Shown: one piece after another, positions 1-7,627 of the stretch
Layout of the letters: every line of letters begins with the position of its first letter
Position numbering within the stretch: position 1 is the first letter of the stretch
Source of the DNA: an uncultured Lachnospiraceae bacterium
GTDB taxonomy: Bacteria; Bacillota; Clostridia; Lachnospirales; Lachnospiraceae
Assembly: GCA_945834545.1 (NCBI GenBank)
Contig: CAMAHO010000067.1
Span: 1-10,249, forward strand
DNA: 10,249 bases
Reading direction: 5' to 3'
Notes under the pieces: model-generated
The model's database searches: none
What the model was told of the DNA's origin: nothing
What the model saw: only the letters and a program-made list of their open reading frames with translations
Program-made: the position numbers and the translations under genes

Positions 1-507
1 TTTGGTTCCTTGTCGTTAGCCGGAGGACAGCTGATTATAACAGGGGAATCTATCGTTACGATCATCACTTGTATTGTGATTATGATATTCCTGGTGACTT
101 TCATCAACAAATCTAAAGCTGGGCAGGCCATGCTTGCTGTATCTGAGGATAAGGGCGCAGCTTTGCTGATGGGTATTAATGTAAACAGCACAATAGCATT
201 AACTTTTGCCATTGGCTCAGCACTTGCATCCATTGCAGGTGTGCTTTTGTGTTCTTCTTACCCGACATTATCACCGTCTACCGGTGCTATGCCGGGTATT
301 AAAGCCTTTGTTGCAGCGGTATTTGGTGGAATCGGTTCTATACCGGGTGCCTTTATTGGTGGTATTTTACTTGGTATAATACAGATTTTTGCCACAGCCT
401 ATATTTCTTCCCAGATGGCAGATGCCATTGTGTTTGCTGTTCTTATCATTGTCTTACTGGTAAAACCTGCTGGTTTATTTGGTAAGAACATTCAGGAAAA
501 GGTGTAA
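1..507 (+). CDS. livH: Branched-chain amino acid ABC transporter permease LivH, 5'-truncated by the window edge
   Basis: This is one of the two membrane permeases of a HAAT-family ABC importer for leucine, isoleucine, valine or related substrates. The reading frame is open from base 1 and gives 168 residues before TAA at 505-507. LivH proteins are usually near 290-300 residues, so this is the C-terminal half and the real start lies upstream; the TTG at base 10 is internal. Visible hydrophobic stretches alternate with the cytoplasmic EAA-like loop that contacts the ATPases (visible residues about 41-60, GQAMLAVSEDKGAALLMGI). The conserved segment AFVAAVFGGIGSIPGAFIGG and the ending KPAGLFGKNIQEKV match the LivH family closely. 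livM follows after 15 bases, so the two are co-transcribed. Substrate specificity cannot be read from the permease alone. Confidence 0.95.
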   Translation, partial: FGSLSLAGGQLIITGESIVTIITCIVIMIFLVTFINKSKAGQAMLAVSEDKGAALLMGINVNSTIALTFAIGSALASIAGVLLCSSYPTLSPSTGAMPGIKAFVAAVFGGIGSIPGAFIGGILLGIIQIFATAYISSQMADAIVFAVLIIVLLVKPAGLFGKNIQEKV

Positions 508-522
508 GAGGAGGCTGCAAAA

Positions 523-1608
523 ATGAAGAAGATAAAGATTTCGAAAGAATTACAGAATAAATTGATTACCTGCGGAATTGTAGTTGTATTCTTCCTGATC
601 ATGCAGATTTTATTGATGACCGGTAACCTGAGCAGCTTGATGCAGGGCTTGTTAGTTCCCCTGTGTATGTACGCAATTCTTGCCATCTCTCTGAACTTAA
701 CAGTAGGTATTCTGGGTGAGCTAAGCTTGGGACACGCAGGCTTTATGTGTGTGGGTGCGTTCACCAGTGCATTTTTCTCAAAATATATGATGATTGTTGC
801 GCCAAACTTTAACAGTGGCCTGCGTTTTTTCCTGGCACTGATTATCGGTACGGCTTTTGCAGGTTTGTTTGGTATCCTGATAGGAATTCCGGTATTGCGC
901 TTAAAGGGTGATTATCTTGCTATCGTAACCTTAGCCTTTGGTGAAATTATTAAGAATCTGATGAATATCCTGTATATCGGCTACGACAAGTCCGGATTCC
1001 ATTTCTCTGCAAACAGCAGCATGGATGTGGAAATGGATGAAACAGGAGAATTTTTAATCAAGGGACCCCAGGGTATTACCGGAACCCCTAACGATTCCAG
1101 CTTTGTTATTGGTATTGTATTGCTATTAATCACCTTGATTATCATTATCAATATGGTGCAATCCAGAACAGGTCGTGCCATTATGGCCATCAGAGATAAC
1201 ACTATAGCTGCAGAATCTGTGGGCATCAATGTGACCAAATATAAGCTGTTGGCCTTTACAGTTTCCGCAGCTATGGCAGGTACAGCCGGAGTGTTGTATG
1301 CACACAACTTATCTACCTTGACGGCGCTGCCAAAAAACTTTGGCTACAATATGTCGATTATGATTTTAGTCTTTGTGGTTCTGGGTGGTATCGGCAGCAT
1401 CAGAGGTTCCATGATAGCTGCGGTAATTCTTACATTATTACCGGAATGGCTGAGAGAGTTGCAGGATTACAGAATGTTGATTTACGCCATTGTCTTGATT
1501 TTAATGATGCTCTTTAACTGGGCACCGAAATGTATTGAGTGGCGAGAAAAAATGACAGCTAAGGTCAAGATAAAATTCAACAAATTCACAAAAAAGGAAG
1601 GAATTTAG
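523..1608 (+). CDS. livM: Branched-chain amino acid ABC transporter permease LivM
   Basis: This is the second permease of the importer, 361 residues, and it is expected to pair with LivH in the cytoplasmic membrane. The ATG at 523 is preceded by GAGGAGG (508-514) at 8 bases, which fixes the start. After a short basic N-terminus, several hydrophobic segments cover most of the protein. The family motif LSLGHAGFMCVGA is at about residues 67-79. The cytoplasmic EAA-like loop that docks on LivG/LivF is at about 221-245 (MAIRDNTIAAESVGIN), followed by VFVVLGGIGSIRGSMI. The C-terminus is a lysine-rich cytoplasmic tail. The length falls within the family range and nothing looks broken. The gene lies 15 bases after livH and ends 1 base before livG. 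Confidence 0.95.
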   Translation: MKKIKISKELQNKLITCGIVVVFFLIMQILLMTGNLSSLMQGLLVPLCMYAILAISLNLTVGILGELSLGHAGFMCVGAFTSAFFSKYMMIVAPNFNSGLRFFLALIIGTAFAGLFGILIGIPVLRLKGDYLAIVTLAFGEIIKNLMNILYIGYDKSGFHFSANSSMDVEMDETGEFLIKGPQGITGTPNDSSFVIGIVLLLITLIIIINMVQSRTGRAIMAIRDNTIAAESVGINVTKYKLLAFTVSAAMAGTAGVLYAHNLSTLTALPKNFGYNMSIMILVFVVLGGIGSIRGSMIAAVILTLLPEWLRELQDYRMLIYAIVLILMMLFNWAPKCIEWREKMTAKVKIKFNKFTKKEGI

Positions 1609-1609
1609 A

Positions 1610-2368
1610 ATGGCTATGTTAGAGATAAATAACCTGGGTATTTCATTTGGTGGCTTGCGTGCAGTGGACGATTTCAACATAACCATTGAAAAGGGCTGTC
1701 TTTATGGTTTGATTGGCCCTAACGGTGCCGGGAAAACAACAGTTTTCAATCTGCTTACCGGTGTCTATAAGCCTTCTGAAGGCATTATTAAATTGGATGG
1801 TAAGAATATTACAGGCAAACCTACCATAGAGATTAATAAAGCCGGAATAGCAAGAACCTTTCAGAATATTCGTTTATTTCAAAAGTTAACGGTATTGGAA
1901 AATGTTAAGGTAGGTTTACATAATCACAAGAAATACTCTACCATTGCAGGTATCCTTCGTCTGCCTTCCTATTATAAGGTGGAAAAAGAGATGAATGAGG
2001 AGGCTTTAGAGCTTCTCAAGGTGTTTGATTTGGAGAAGGAGGCAGATACCCTGGCTTCCAATCTGCCTTATGGAAAACAGCGTAAGCTGGAAATCGCAAG
2101 GGCACTTGCAACCAAACCTAAGCTTTTACTGTTAGATGAGCCTGCAGCAGGTATGAACCCCAATGAAACGCAAGAGTTGATGGATACCATCGCTTTTGTT
2201 AGAAAACATTTTGATATGACAATCCTCTTGATTGAGCATGATATGAAGCTGGTAAGTGGTATCTGTGAAGAACTAACTGTGCTTAATTTTGGTCGTGTAT
2301 TGTGTCAGGGAAAAACCTCTGAGGTATTGAATAATCCTGAGGTTATCAAGGCCTACTTAGGCGAGTAG
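1610..2368 (+). CDS. livG: Branched-chain amino acid ABC transporter ATP-binding protein LivG
   Basis: This is one of two cytoplasmic ATPases that power the importer, 252 residues. The Walker A motif GPNGAGKTT is at residues 36-44. The Q-loop region is ARTFQNIRLF. The signature motif is the LivG-type variant LPYGKQRKLEIARAL (from residue 152) instead of LSGGQ. Walker B is LLLLDEP with D176 and E177, followed by AAGMNP, and the switch histidine is in LLIEHDM. The variant signature and the long helical insert after the Q-loop separate LivG from LivF. An AAGGAAGG ribosome binding site (1594-1601), 8 bases before ATG 1610, supports this start; an in-frame ATG at 1616 is a less likely alternative. 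The stop codon touches the SD region of livF, so the two ATPase genes are tightly coupled. Confidence 0.95.
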   Translation: MAMLEINNLGISFGGLRAVDDFNITIEKGCLYGLIGPNGAGKTTVFNLLTGVYKPSEGIIKLDGKNITGKPTIEINKAGIARTFQNIRLFQKLTVLENVKVGLHNHKKYSTIAGILRLPSYYKVEKEMNEEALELLKVFDLEKEADTLASNLPYGKQRKLEIARALATKPKLLLLDEPAAGMNPNETQELMDTIAFVRKHFDMTILLIEHDMKLVSGICEELTVLNFGRVLCQGKTSEVLNNPEVIKAYLGE

Positions 2369-2369
2369 T

Positions 2370-2375
2370 GGAGGG
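2370..2375 (+). promoter_or_regulatory. Ribosome binding site that decides the livF start
   Basis: GGAGGG lies 7 bases before ATG 2383. It sits inside the extra codons that an upstream GTG start (2368) would add, so the ATG is the functional start. It begins 2 bases after the livG stop, which fits translational coupling. Confidence 0.8.
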
Positions 2376-2382
2376 TCGGCAT

Positions 2383-3093
2383 ATGTCTTTGTTGGAAATA
2401 AAAAATTTACAAGTAAATTATGGTATGATTCAAGCCATTAAAGATGTGGATTTTCATGTAGAAGAGGGGGAGGTTGTAGCACTAATAGGTGCGAATGGAG
2501 CCGGTAAGACTACTATTCTTCACACAGTGTCCGGACTTCTAACTCCGGTACATGGTTCTGTCTTCTTTGATGGAACGGATATTACAAAAATTCCCGGTCA
2601 TAAGATTGTTTCCATGGGAATGGCTCATGTTCCTGAGGGTAGAAGAGTGTTTGCTAATCTCTCGGTTTTACAAAATCTGAAAATGGGAGCGTTTACCAGA
2701 AAGGATAAAAAGGAGATAGATGACAGCCTGCAATACATATTCTCTCATTTTCCCAGATTGGAAGAAAGAAAAAAGCAGCTGGCGGGCACCTTAAGTGGTG
2801 GTGAACAGCAGATGCTTGCTATGGGGCGTGCGCTGATGTCCAACCCTCGTATTATTTTGATGGATGAGCCTTCTATGGGATTATCACCTATCTTTGTTAA
2901 TGAAATATTTGACATCATTCAAACGGTAAGCAAGAGCGGCACAACAGTGCTTTTGGTAGAACAAAATGCGAAGAAAGCCTTGTCCATCGCTGATCGTGCA
3001 TATGTTTTGGAGACCGGTAAAATTGTTATGGAAGGTAAGGCTTCTGAGCTGTTAGACAACGAGGATATCAAGAAGGCTTATCTGGGAGAATAA
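2383..3093 (+). CDS. livF: Branched-chain amino acid ABC transporter ATP-binding protein LivF
   Basis: This is the partner ATPase of LivG, 236 residues from ATG 2383 (MSLLEIKNLQVNYG). Walker A is GANGAGKTT (residues 36-44). The family-typical AHVPEGRRVF follows the Q-loop region. The signature is LSGGEQQ (137-143). Walker B is IILMDEP with D161 and E162, then SMGLSP. The switch-region histidine is replaced by glutamine in LLVEQNA, which is usual for LivF. A longer frame can be read from GTG at 2368, but that codon overlaps the livG stop and the Shine-Dalgarno sequence itself, so ATG 2383 is preferred. The gene completes livHMGF. The binding-protein gene is absent from the window, which suggests it lies upstream of livH. 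Confidence 0.95.
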   Translation: MSLLEIKNLQVNYGMIQAIKDVDFHVEEGEVVALIGANGAGKTTILHTVSGLLTPVHGSVFFDGTDITKIPGHKIVSMGMAHVPEGRRVFANLSVLQNLKMGAFTRKDKKEIDDSLQYIFSHFPRLEERKKQLAGTLSGGEQQMLAMGRALMSNPRIILMDEPSMGLSPIFVNEIFDIIQTVSKSGTTVLLVEQNAKKALSIADRAYVLETGKIVMEGKASELLDNEDIKKAYLGE

Positions 3094-3101
3094 ATCAGAT
3101 T

Positions 3102-3107
3102 GGGAGG
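3102..3107 (+). promoter_or_regulatory. Ribosome binding site that decides the cytidylate kinase-like start
   Basis: GGGAGG lies 8 bases before ATG 3116. The alternative in-frame GTG at 3107 begins on the last base of this site and cannot be served by it. Confidence 0.8.
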
Positions 3108-3115
3108 TGTTTTTG

Positions 3116-3739
3116 ATGCAGAAACCTGTGGTTATTACAATAGCTAGACAATATGGCAGTGGCGGAAAAACCATCGGAGAAATGCTTTCCGAAAAACTTG
3201 GGATTCATTTTTATAACAAGGAACTCCTGAAGCTTGCCAGCGATGAAAGCGGAATCAATGAGGCCTTGTTTGTGAATGCGGATGAAAAAGCAGCCGGTTC
3301 CAAGTTTCTGGGAATGTTTCATAAAAAATATAAAGGGGATTTATTATCACCGGATAGTGATCGATTTACTTCTGAAAGCAACCTTTTTGAATACCAGGCT
3401 AAGGTGATAAAGGAGTTAGCTAAGAAGGAGTCCTGCGTGATAGTAGGGCGAGCGGCTGACTTTGTCCTGAAGGATTATGACAATGTGCTTAGCGTGTTTA
3501 TCCATGCACCATTCGAATTTTGTATGGAGCAGGCAGCTAAAAAAGTGAATTTAACCGGGCATGAATTGGAGAAATATATTCAACGGATTGACAAAGACAG
3601 AGCCGATTATTACAAGTATTACACCGGCAGAGAATGGACAGATGCAAGAAATTATGATTTATGTCTAGATAGCTCAAAGCTTGGCTTTGAACGTTGCGTG
3701 GAAGAAATTATTTCTTATATGAATGTAAGATTTCAGTAA
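3116..3739 (+). CDS. Cytidylate kinase-like family P-loop protein
   Basis: The product has 207 residues and belongs to the cytidylate-kinase-like family common in Clostridia (Pfam Cytidylate_kin2 type). It has a P-loop-like N-terminus with RQYGSGGKTIG (residues 11-21), in which the usual GxxGxGKS/T is modified to GSGGKT. A central VIVGRAAD (108-115) follows a helix. The arginine-rich LID-like stretch holds QRIDKDRADYYKYYTGREW, and the C-terminal motif NYDLCLDSSKLG is typical of the family. A nucleoside monophosphate kinase role follows from the fold, but the true substrate of these paralogues is not established. They differ from housekeeping Cmk. The start is ATG 3116; a GTG at 3107 overlaps the Shine-Dalgarno site and is rejected. 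The gene begins 22 bases after livF with no terminator between, so co-transcription with the liv genes is likely. Confidence 0.85.
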   Translation: MQKPVVITIARQYGSGGKTIGEMLSEKLGIHFYNKELLKLASDESGINEALFVNADEKAAGSKFLGMFHKKYKGDLLSPDSDRFTSESNLFEYQAKVIKELAKKESCVIVGRAADFVLKDYDNVLSVFIHAPFEFCMEQAAKKVNLTGHELEKYIQRIDKDRADYYKYYTGREWTDARNYDLCLDSSKLGFERCVEEIISYMNVRFQ

Positions 3740-3750
3740 TAAATAAGAGT

Positions 3751-3799
3751 GACAGACAGCTTGGTTTATCATCGTAATAAACCGGGATGTCTGTTCTTT
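3751..3799 (+). terminator. Probable intrinsic terminator after the liv / kinase-like operon
   Basis: The 18-base arms 3752-3769 and 3777-3794 pair with one G-A mismatch (3759/3787) and two G-U wobbles, around a 7-base loop (CATCGTA). A G3751-T3795 wobble extends the stem. A short T-rich run (TTCTTT, 3794-3799) follows. The stem is long, but the T-run is interrupted, so termination may be partial. The hairpin starts 11 bases after the stop of the kinase-like gene and ends before the Shine-Dalgarno site of the HD-GYP gene. This placement fits the end of the first operon. A regulatory leader hairpin for the next operon is an alternative. Confidence 0.65.
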
Positions 3800-3820
3800 G
3801 TGTAAAGGAACGGTACCGAT

Positions 3821-4846
3821 ATGGCAGATTGGGTTTTAGTAGTAGATGATGATGTTGCAAATCTTAAAATGGCAGGGCGCATATTAAGCAGTGAGAAAAT
3901 GCGTGTAAGCTGCATGAAGTCGGGAGAGGATACTCTGGTTTTCTTAGAGGAAAATATACCGGATTTGATTTTGCTTGATATCCATATGTTGGGAATGGAC
4001 GGCTTCGAAACCATGGCAAAGATAAAGGAGAATCCCAGAACCAAAGATATCCCGGTTATCTTTTTGACAGCAGATGAAGATCAAGACACAGAAATCAGGT
4101 GTCTCAAGGCAGGTGCCATGGACTTTTTAAAGAAACCCTTTGTACCCGATGTACTCTTACTTCGTGTAAGACATACCATTGACTTGATTCGACTGCAGAA
4201 CAATCTTGCATTGGAGGTTGCCCAGAAAACCCAGGAGGTTATGGCCCAGCACGAGAAATTAGAAAGAATCTCCATACAGATTGTTAAAACTCTCTCCGGT
4301 GCAATTGACGCAAAGGATGCTTATACCAATGGTCATTCCAACCGTGTGGCTGAATACTCCAAGGAGATGGCCAGAAGACTGGGTATGTCTTCTGAGGAAC
4401 AGGAAGATATCTATATGATGGGGCTTTTGCATGATGTCGGGAAAATTGGTATTCCGGATGCGATTATCAATAAGCCACAGGGCTTAACGGAGGAAGAGTA
4501 CGCTGTCATTCGAAATCATCCGGTTATGGGAGAAGAGATTCTAAAGAATATCACAGAATTCCCAAGGCTTTCTACCGGTGCAAGATGTCATCACGAGCGT
4601 TTTGACGGGAAAGGCTACCCAGATGGTATATCAGGGGACCAAATTCCCATAGAGGCAAGGATTATTTCCATAGCCGATGCTTATGATGCTATGAGCTCCA
4701 GAAGAGAGTATCGGGATGTTCTGCCACAGCAGGTGGTTCGTGTTGAGATGGAGAAGGGCAGGGGTACACAGTTTGATCCCAAATATCTGGATATTATGCT
4801 GCAAATGATTGATGAAGACAAGGAGTATCTACTCCGGGAAAAGTAA
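3821..4846 (+). CDS. Response regulator with HD-GYP output (predicted c-di-GMP phosphodiesterase)
   Basis: This 341-residue cytoplasmic protein joins an N-terminal receiver to an HD-GYP domain, the usual architecture of phospho-controlled c-di-GMP hydrolases. The receiver (about 3-120) has the acidic pocket D9-D11, phosphoacceptor D53 in LILLDIHM, T83 in VIFLTA and K105 in FLKKPF. A charged helical linker (about 121-157) leads into HD-GYP (about 158-335). There the metal-site residues are all visible: H172 in GHSNRV, H204-D205 in LLHDVGKIG, H233 in NHP, H257-H258 in HHERFDGKGYPDG (GYP at 265-267) and D286 in ISIADAYDAM. Both halves therefore look active. A Shine-Dalgarno AAAGGAA (3804-3810) stands 10 bases before ATG 3821. 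The next gene, a hybrid kinase, starts 33 bases downstream, so the upstream phosphodonor is probably one of the two neighbouring kinases. Confidence 0.93.
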   Translation: MADWVLVVDDDVANLKMAGRILSSEKMRVSCMKSGEDTLVFLEENIPDLILLDIHMLGMDGFETMAKIKENPRTKDIPVIFLTADEDQDTEIRCLKAGAMDFLKKPFVPDVLLLRVRHTIDLIRLQNNLALEVAQKTQEVMAQHEKLERISIQIVKTLSGAIDAKDAYTNGHSNRVAEYSKEMARRLGMSSEEQEDIYMMGLLHDVGKIGIPDAIINKPQGLTEEEYAVIRNHPVMGEEILKNITEFPRLSTGARCHHERFDGKGYPDGISGDQIPIEARIISIADAYDAMSSRREYRDVLPQQVVRVEMEKGRGTQFDPKYLDIMLQMIDEDKEYLLREK

Positions 4847-4870
4847 TCTGTTGTATCAAAAAGAGTGTAT

Positions 4871-4876
4871 GGGGGA
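4871..4876 (+). promoter_or_regulatory. Ribosome binding site that decides the first hybrid kinase start
   Basis: GGGGGA lies just upstream of ATG 4880 at short spacing (3 bases from its last A). The in-frame GTG at 4865 lies before this site and has no comparable purine-rich G cluster upstream, so the ATG is preferred. Using the GTG would add only five residues. Confidence 0.6.
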
Positions 4877-4879
4877 TTT

Positions 4880-7627
4880 ATGAACGAACAAGAGAAACTA
4901 AAAGACCTAGAAAAACAAAGGGTAACGCATCTTTTGATTTTGACTGTCTATACCATATCTACTGTTATCCTTTTAGCTGAATCGCTGTTGATGAATTGGG
5001 ATCCCGGTGTCATTGTCCTTTTGCTTTTTAGTTTAATTCTCTGTTGGGTATTGCATATCACAAATAAGCTCACTATGGATATCAGACTCTGGCTCTATAT
5101 GGGTTTGTCTATGTTGGAATTCTTCTTTTACGGAATTCATGAAACCAGCGTTTATGACCTGGCACCAGTCATGATCGTAGCCATGGTTTTGTTTTCTGTT
5201 TCCGAGAAATACAGTATCATTCGCTTTTGTATGATAACCTATTTCCTGACTATGATATATGATTTATTTTTCATCCTGGACCCTATCAAGGAGTTTTCTA
5301 TCTTGATTTTATCCAGGACCTTACTACATTTTTTCTTAGTAGTAATCACAGGTAAATTACTGCATGTTGATATTGACAGACGAAATGAAGAGCGAAAAGA
5401 AAATAAGATTAAGGTTGAGAAACTGGAAGAACTGAACCAGAGAACGGAAGATTTCCTGACAAATGTATCCCATGAGCTTCGTACTCCCATCAATGCAGTA
5501 ACCGGTATCACGACTGTCATGCTGAAGAATGAAATGGACAATAAAAAGAAAGAGGATTTACTGGCAATTCAGACTGCAGGACAGCGTCTGTTTAAGCAGA
5601 TTGATGATATTCTGGATTACACGGAGCTTGACACCTCCAGATTGACAGTGTGTACGGAGAATTACAATATTACCTCTGTGATAAACGATATTATTTCCGA
5701 AAACCGTATATCAAATCGAAATAGCAGCTTGGAAACCATCTATGATATTGATGCCGGTATCCCTTCCATGTTGCTTGGAGACAGCAGAAAGGTCAAGAAA
5801 ATAATTTCTCACCTGTTAAGCAATGCCTATAAGTTCACAAAAAGAGGTGGTATTTATGTAAGAGTGTACCAGCTGAAAAAGAACTATGGTATTAATCTAT
5901 GTATTGAAGTTTGCGATACAGGAATCGGTATGACACCGGAGGAAGTGAAAAAGATTCGAAAGCAGTTTTATCAATCCAGTGCCGGGCGTACCAGACATGC
6001 CGGCGGCTTAGGCTTGGGCTTATCCATTGTACACGGCCTGGTGACAGCCATGAATGGTTTCCTTCGAATCGAAAGTACCTTGGGTGAAGGCACCAGTGTC
6101 TTTGTCAGCATACCTCAGAGAGTTTCCGAGGCGCAGGCTTGTATGGCAGTAGAAAACCGTAAGAGTCTTTGCCTGGCTTGTTTCTTAAAGCCTGAAAAAT
6201 ACGAAGTTCCCAGATTGCGTGATTTTTACAGACAGATGATTACCAACCTGGTAAAAGAGTTGGAGGTTACCTTTCATAGTGTAGGGAATCTGGATGAATT
6301 AAAACGCCTCCTTACATTATATGATTTTACCCACCTTTTCCTGGGGAAGGAGGAGTATTTAGAGTCTGTCGATTACTTTAACAAGCTCAGTGATAAGATA
6401 CGCATTGTAGTTGTGGCTGACGAGCAGTTTAAGCTTCAAACCTCTAACAACATTCGCTTGATGAAAAAGCCCTTCTATAGCCTTCCTGTTGTAAATCTGT
6501 TAAATAGCGGTGAGGCAGAGGATACTCTGTATAAGGATATGCAAATGATTTGCTCCGGTATTCGAGTGCTTGTGGTGGACGATGAACCTATGAACCTCAT
6601 GGTTGCAAAGGGCGTTTTCCTGGAATATCAGATGGAGGTTACAACGGTTGATAATGGCATGGATGCCATCTCTCTGTGTAAAAACAATACCTATGACATC
6701 ATTTTCCTGGATCATATGATGCCGGAGATGGATGGAGTTGAGACCTTAAAACGGATTCGTAAGGCGCAGACGGAGCAAGGTGAAAAGAGTGAAATTGTTG
6801 CCTTTACTGCCAATGCCATCAGCGGAGCAAGGGAAATGTTCTTAAACGAAGGCTTTGACGAATTTATCTCCAAGCCTATTGAAGTAGTTGCGTTAGAGCA
6901 TGTACTGAAGAAACTGTTACCCAAAACTTCTATTACTTATGTGCAGAGAAACCTGACAGACCAAGCTTCCAATCCAGATAGTAATAATTTTGAACAGGAT
7001 GATTCTAACAGTAGATTAGAGGACTTAGGTCTGGATACAGCCCAGGGCATAACCTATTGTAATCATGACAAAGAGTTTTATGAGGAGATGCTTCATAAAT
7101 TCTGCAATGACGCCAAACGTAAGTCCGTGCAGATTGAGACTGCCTTTCTTGAAGAGGATTGGGAAAACTATACGATTTTTGTTCACGCCCTGAAAAGCAC
7201 AACCAAGATGATTGGTGCATTCATTCTTTCAGATCATGCTAAAGCAGCTGAGGCTGCCTCCAAAGAACGGGATGTAGAATATGTAAAGCAAAACCATTCT
7301 TCTTTATTACATGAATATCATGAGTTGGTGGAGGGTATAAGTGCTATCCTTCTACCTGATAAAAAGGAAGATGCTGCCGATACGGTTTCTGTTATCGCAC
7401 ATGAGGAGTTTTTATCGGTACTTACAGAGCTTAAGTCTGTTTTAGATACCTTTGAAGCGGAAAAGGCAGAAGAAATACTGGATTCTTTGACGGAAAAAAC
7501 TTATGAAAAGCACGCCTTATCGGACCTTTTAACTGAGGTAAGACAAGAAGTTGATAATTTTGACTTAATGAATGCAGCCGGTCTTGTGGAGATGCTGCTT
7601 CATAAATTGGAAGGCGGTGAACTGTAA
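4880..7627 (+). CDS. Membrane hybrid histidine kinase with degenerate receiver, receiver and Hpt domains
   Basis: This 915-residue sensor kinase starts at ATG 4880. About six hydrophobic segments (residues about 15-165) form an integral membrane input with no sizeable extracellular loop. A coiled-coil linker (about 165-190) leads to HisKA with H198 in VSHELRTP. The HATPase carries N315 (LLSNAYKFT), D346 (CDTGIGM) and a G2 box GGLGLGLSI (375-383). Residues about 427-547 resemble a receiver without its aspartates. The true receiver (about 562-690) has D567-D568, phosphoacceptor D611 in FLDHMMPEMDG and KP in FISKPIE. The Hpt domain (about 715-815) has H769 in HALKSTTKMIGA. A helical tail (about 840-915) ends the protein. 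All chemistry for a His-Asp-His relay is in one chain, and the Hpt could pass phosphate to the HD-GYP regulator encoded upstream. The sensed signal is unknown. Confidence 0.93.
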   Translation: MNEQEKLKDLEKQRVTHLLILTVYTISTVILLAESLLMNWDPGVIVLLLFSLILCWVLHITNKLTMDIRLWLYMGLSMLEFFFYGIHETSVYDLAPVMIVAMVLFSVSEKYSIIRFCMITYFLTMIYDLFFILDPIKEFSILILSRTLLHFFLVVITGKLLHVDIDRRNEERKENKIKVEKLEELNQRTEDFLTNVSHELRTPINAVTGITTVMLKNEMDNKKKEDLLAIQTAGQRLFKQIDDILDYTELDTSRLTVCTENYNITSVINDIISENRISNRNSSLETIYDIDAGIPSMLLGDSRKVKKIISHLLSNAYKFTKRGGIYVRVYQLKKNYGINLCIEVCDTGIGMTPEEVKKIRKQFYQSSAGRTRHAGGLGLGLSIVHGLVTAMNGFLRIESTLGEGTSVFVSIPQRVSEAQACMAVENRKSLCLACFLKPEKYEVPRLRDFYRQMITNLVKELEVTFHSVGNLDELKRLLTLYDFTHLFLGKEEYLESVDYFNKLSDKIRIVVVADEQFKLQTSNNIRLMKKPFYSLPVVNLLNSGEAEDTLYKDMQMICSGIRVLVVDDEPMNLMVAKGVFLEYQMEVTTVDNGMDAISLCKNNTYDIIFLDHMMPEMDGVETLKRIRKAQTEQGEKSEIVAFTANAISGAREMFLNEGFDEFISKPIEVVALEHVLKKLLPKTSITYVQRNLTDQASNPDSNNFEQDDSNSRLEDLGLDTAQGITYCNHDKEFYEEMLHKFCNDAKRKSVQIETAFLEEDWENYTIFVHALKSTTKMIGAFILSDHAKAAEAASKERDVEYVKQNHSSLLHEYHELVEGISAILLPDKKEDAADTVSVIAHEEFLSVLTELKSVLDTFEAEKAEEILDSLTEKTYEKHALSDLLTEVRQEVDNFDLMNAAGLVEMLLHKLEGGEL
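7612..7620 (+). promoter_or_regulatory. Ribosome binding site of the kinase-DegV gene, inside the preceding gene
   Basis: AGGCGGTGA differs by one base from the full anti-SD complement AGGAGGTGA and lies 6 bases before ATG 7627. It sits within the last codons of the first hybrid kinase, whose stop TAA shares its final A with the ATG (TAATG). This layout supports translational coupling and fixes the start of the downstream gene. Confidence 0.8.

Noticed and set aside
10..12. TTG as a start codon for the first gene
   Set aside because: The frame is open from base 1 and the protein aligns with the middle to end of LivH, so the codon is internal to a gene cut by the window edge.
492..764. Minus-strand open frame over the livH/livM junction
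   Set aside because: It is antisense to two well-supported genes and its translation resembles no protein family. It is a shadow of the coding strand.
3685..3725. Possible promoter for the signalling operon (TTGCGT with a TATATG-like element about 16 bases on)
   Set aside because: It matches only about 3 of 6 and 4 of 6 consensus positions, lies inside coding sequence, and the downstream hairpin would interrupt the transcript. Too weak to list as a feature.
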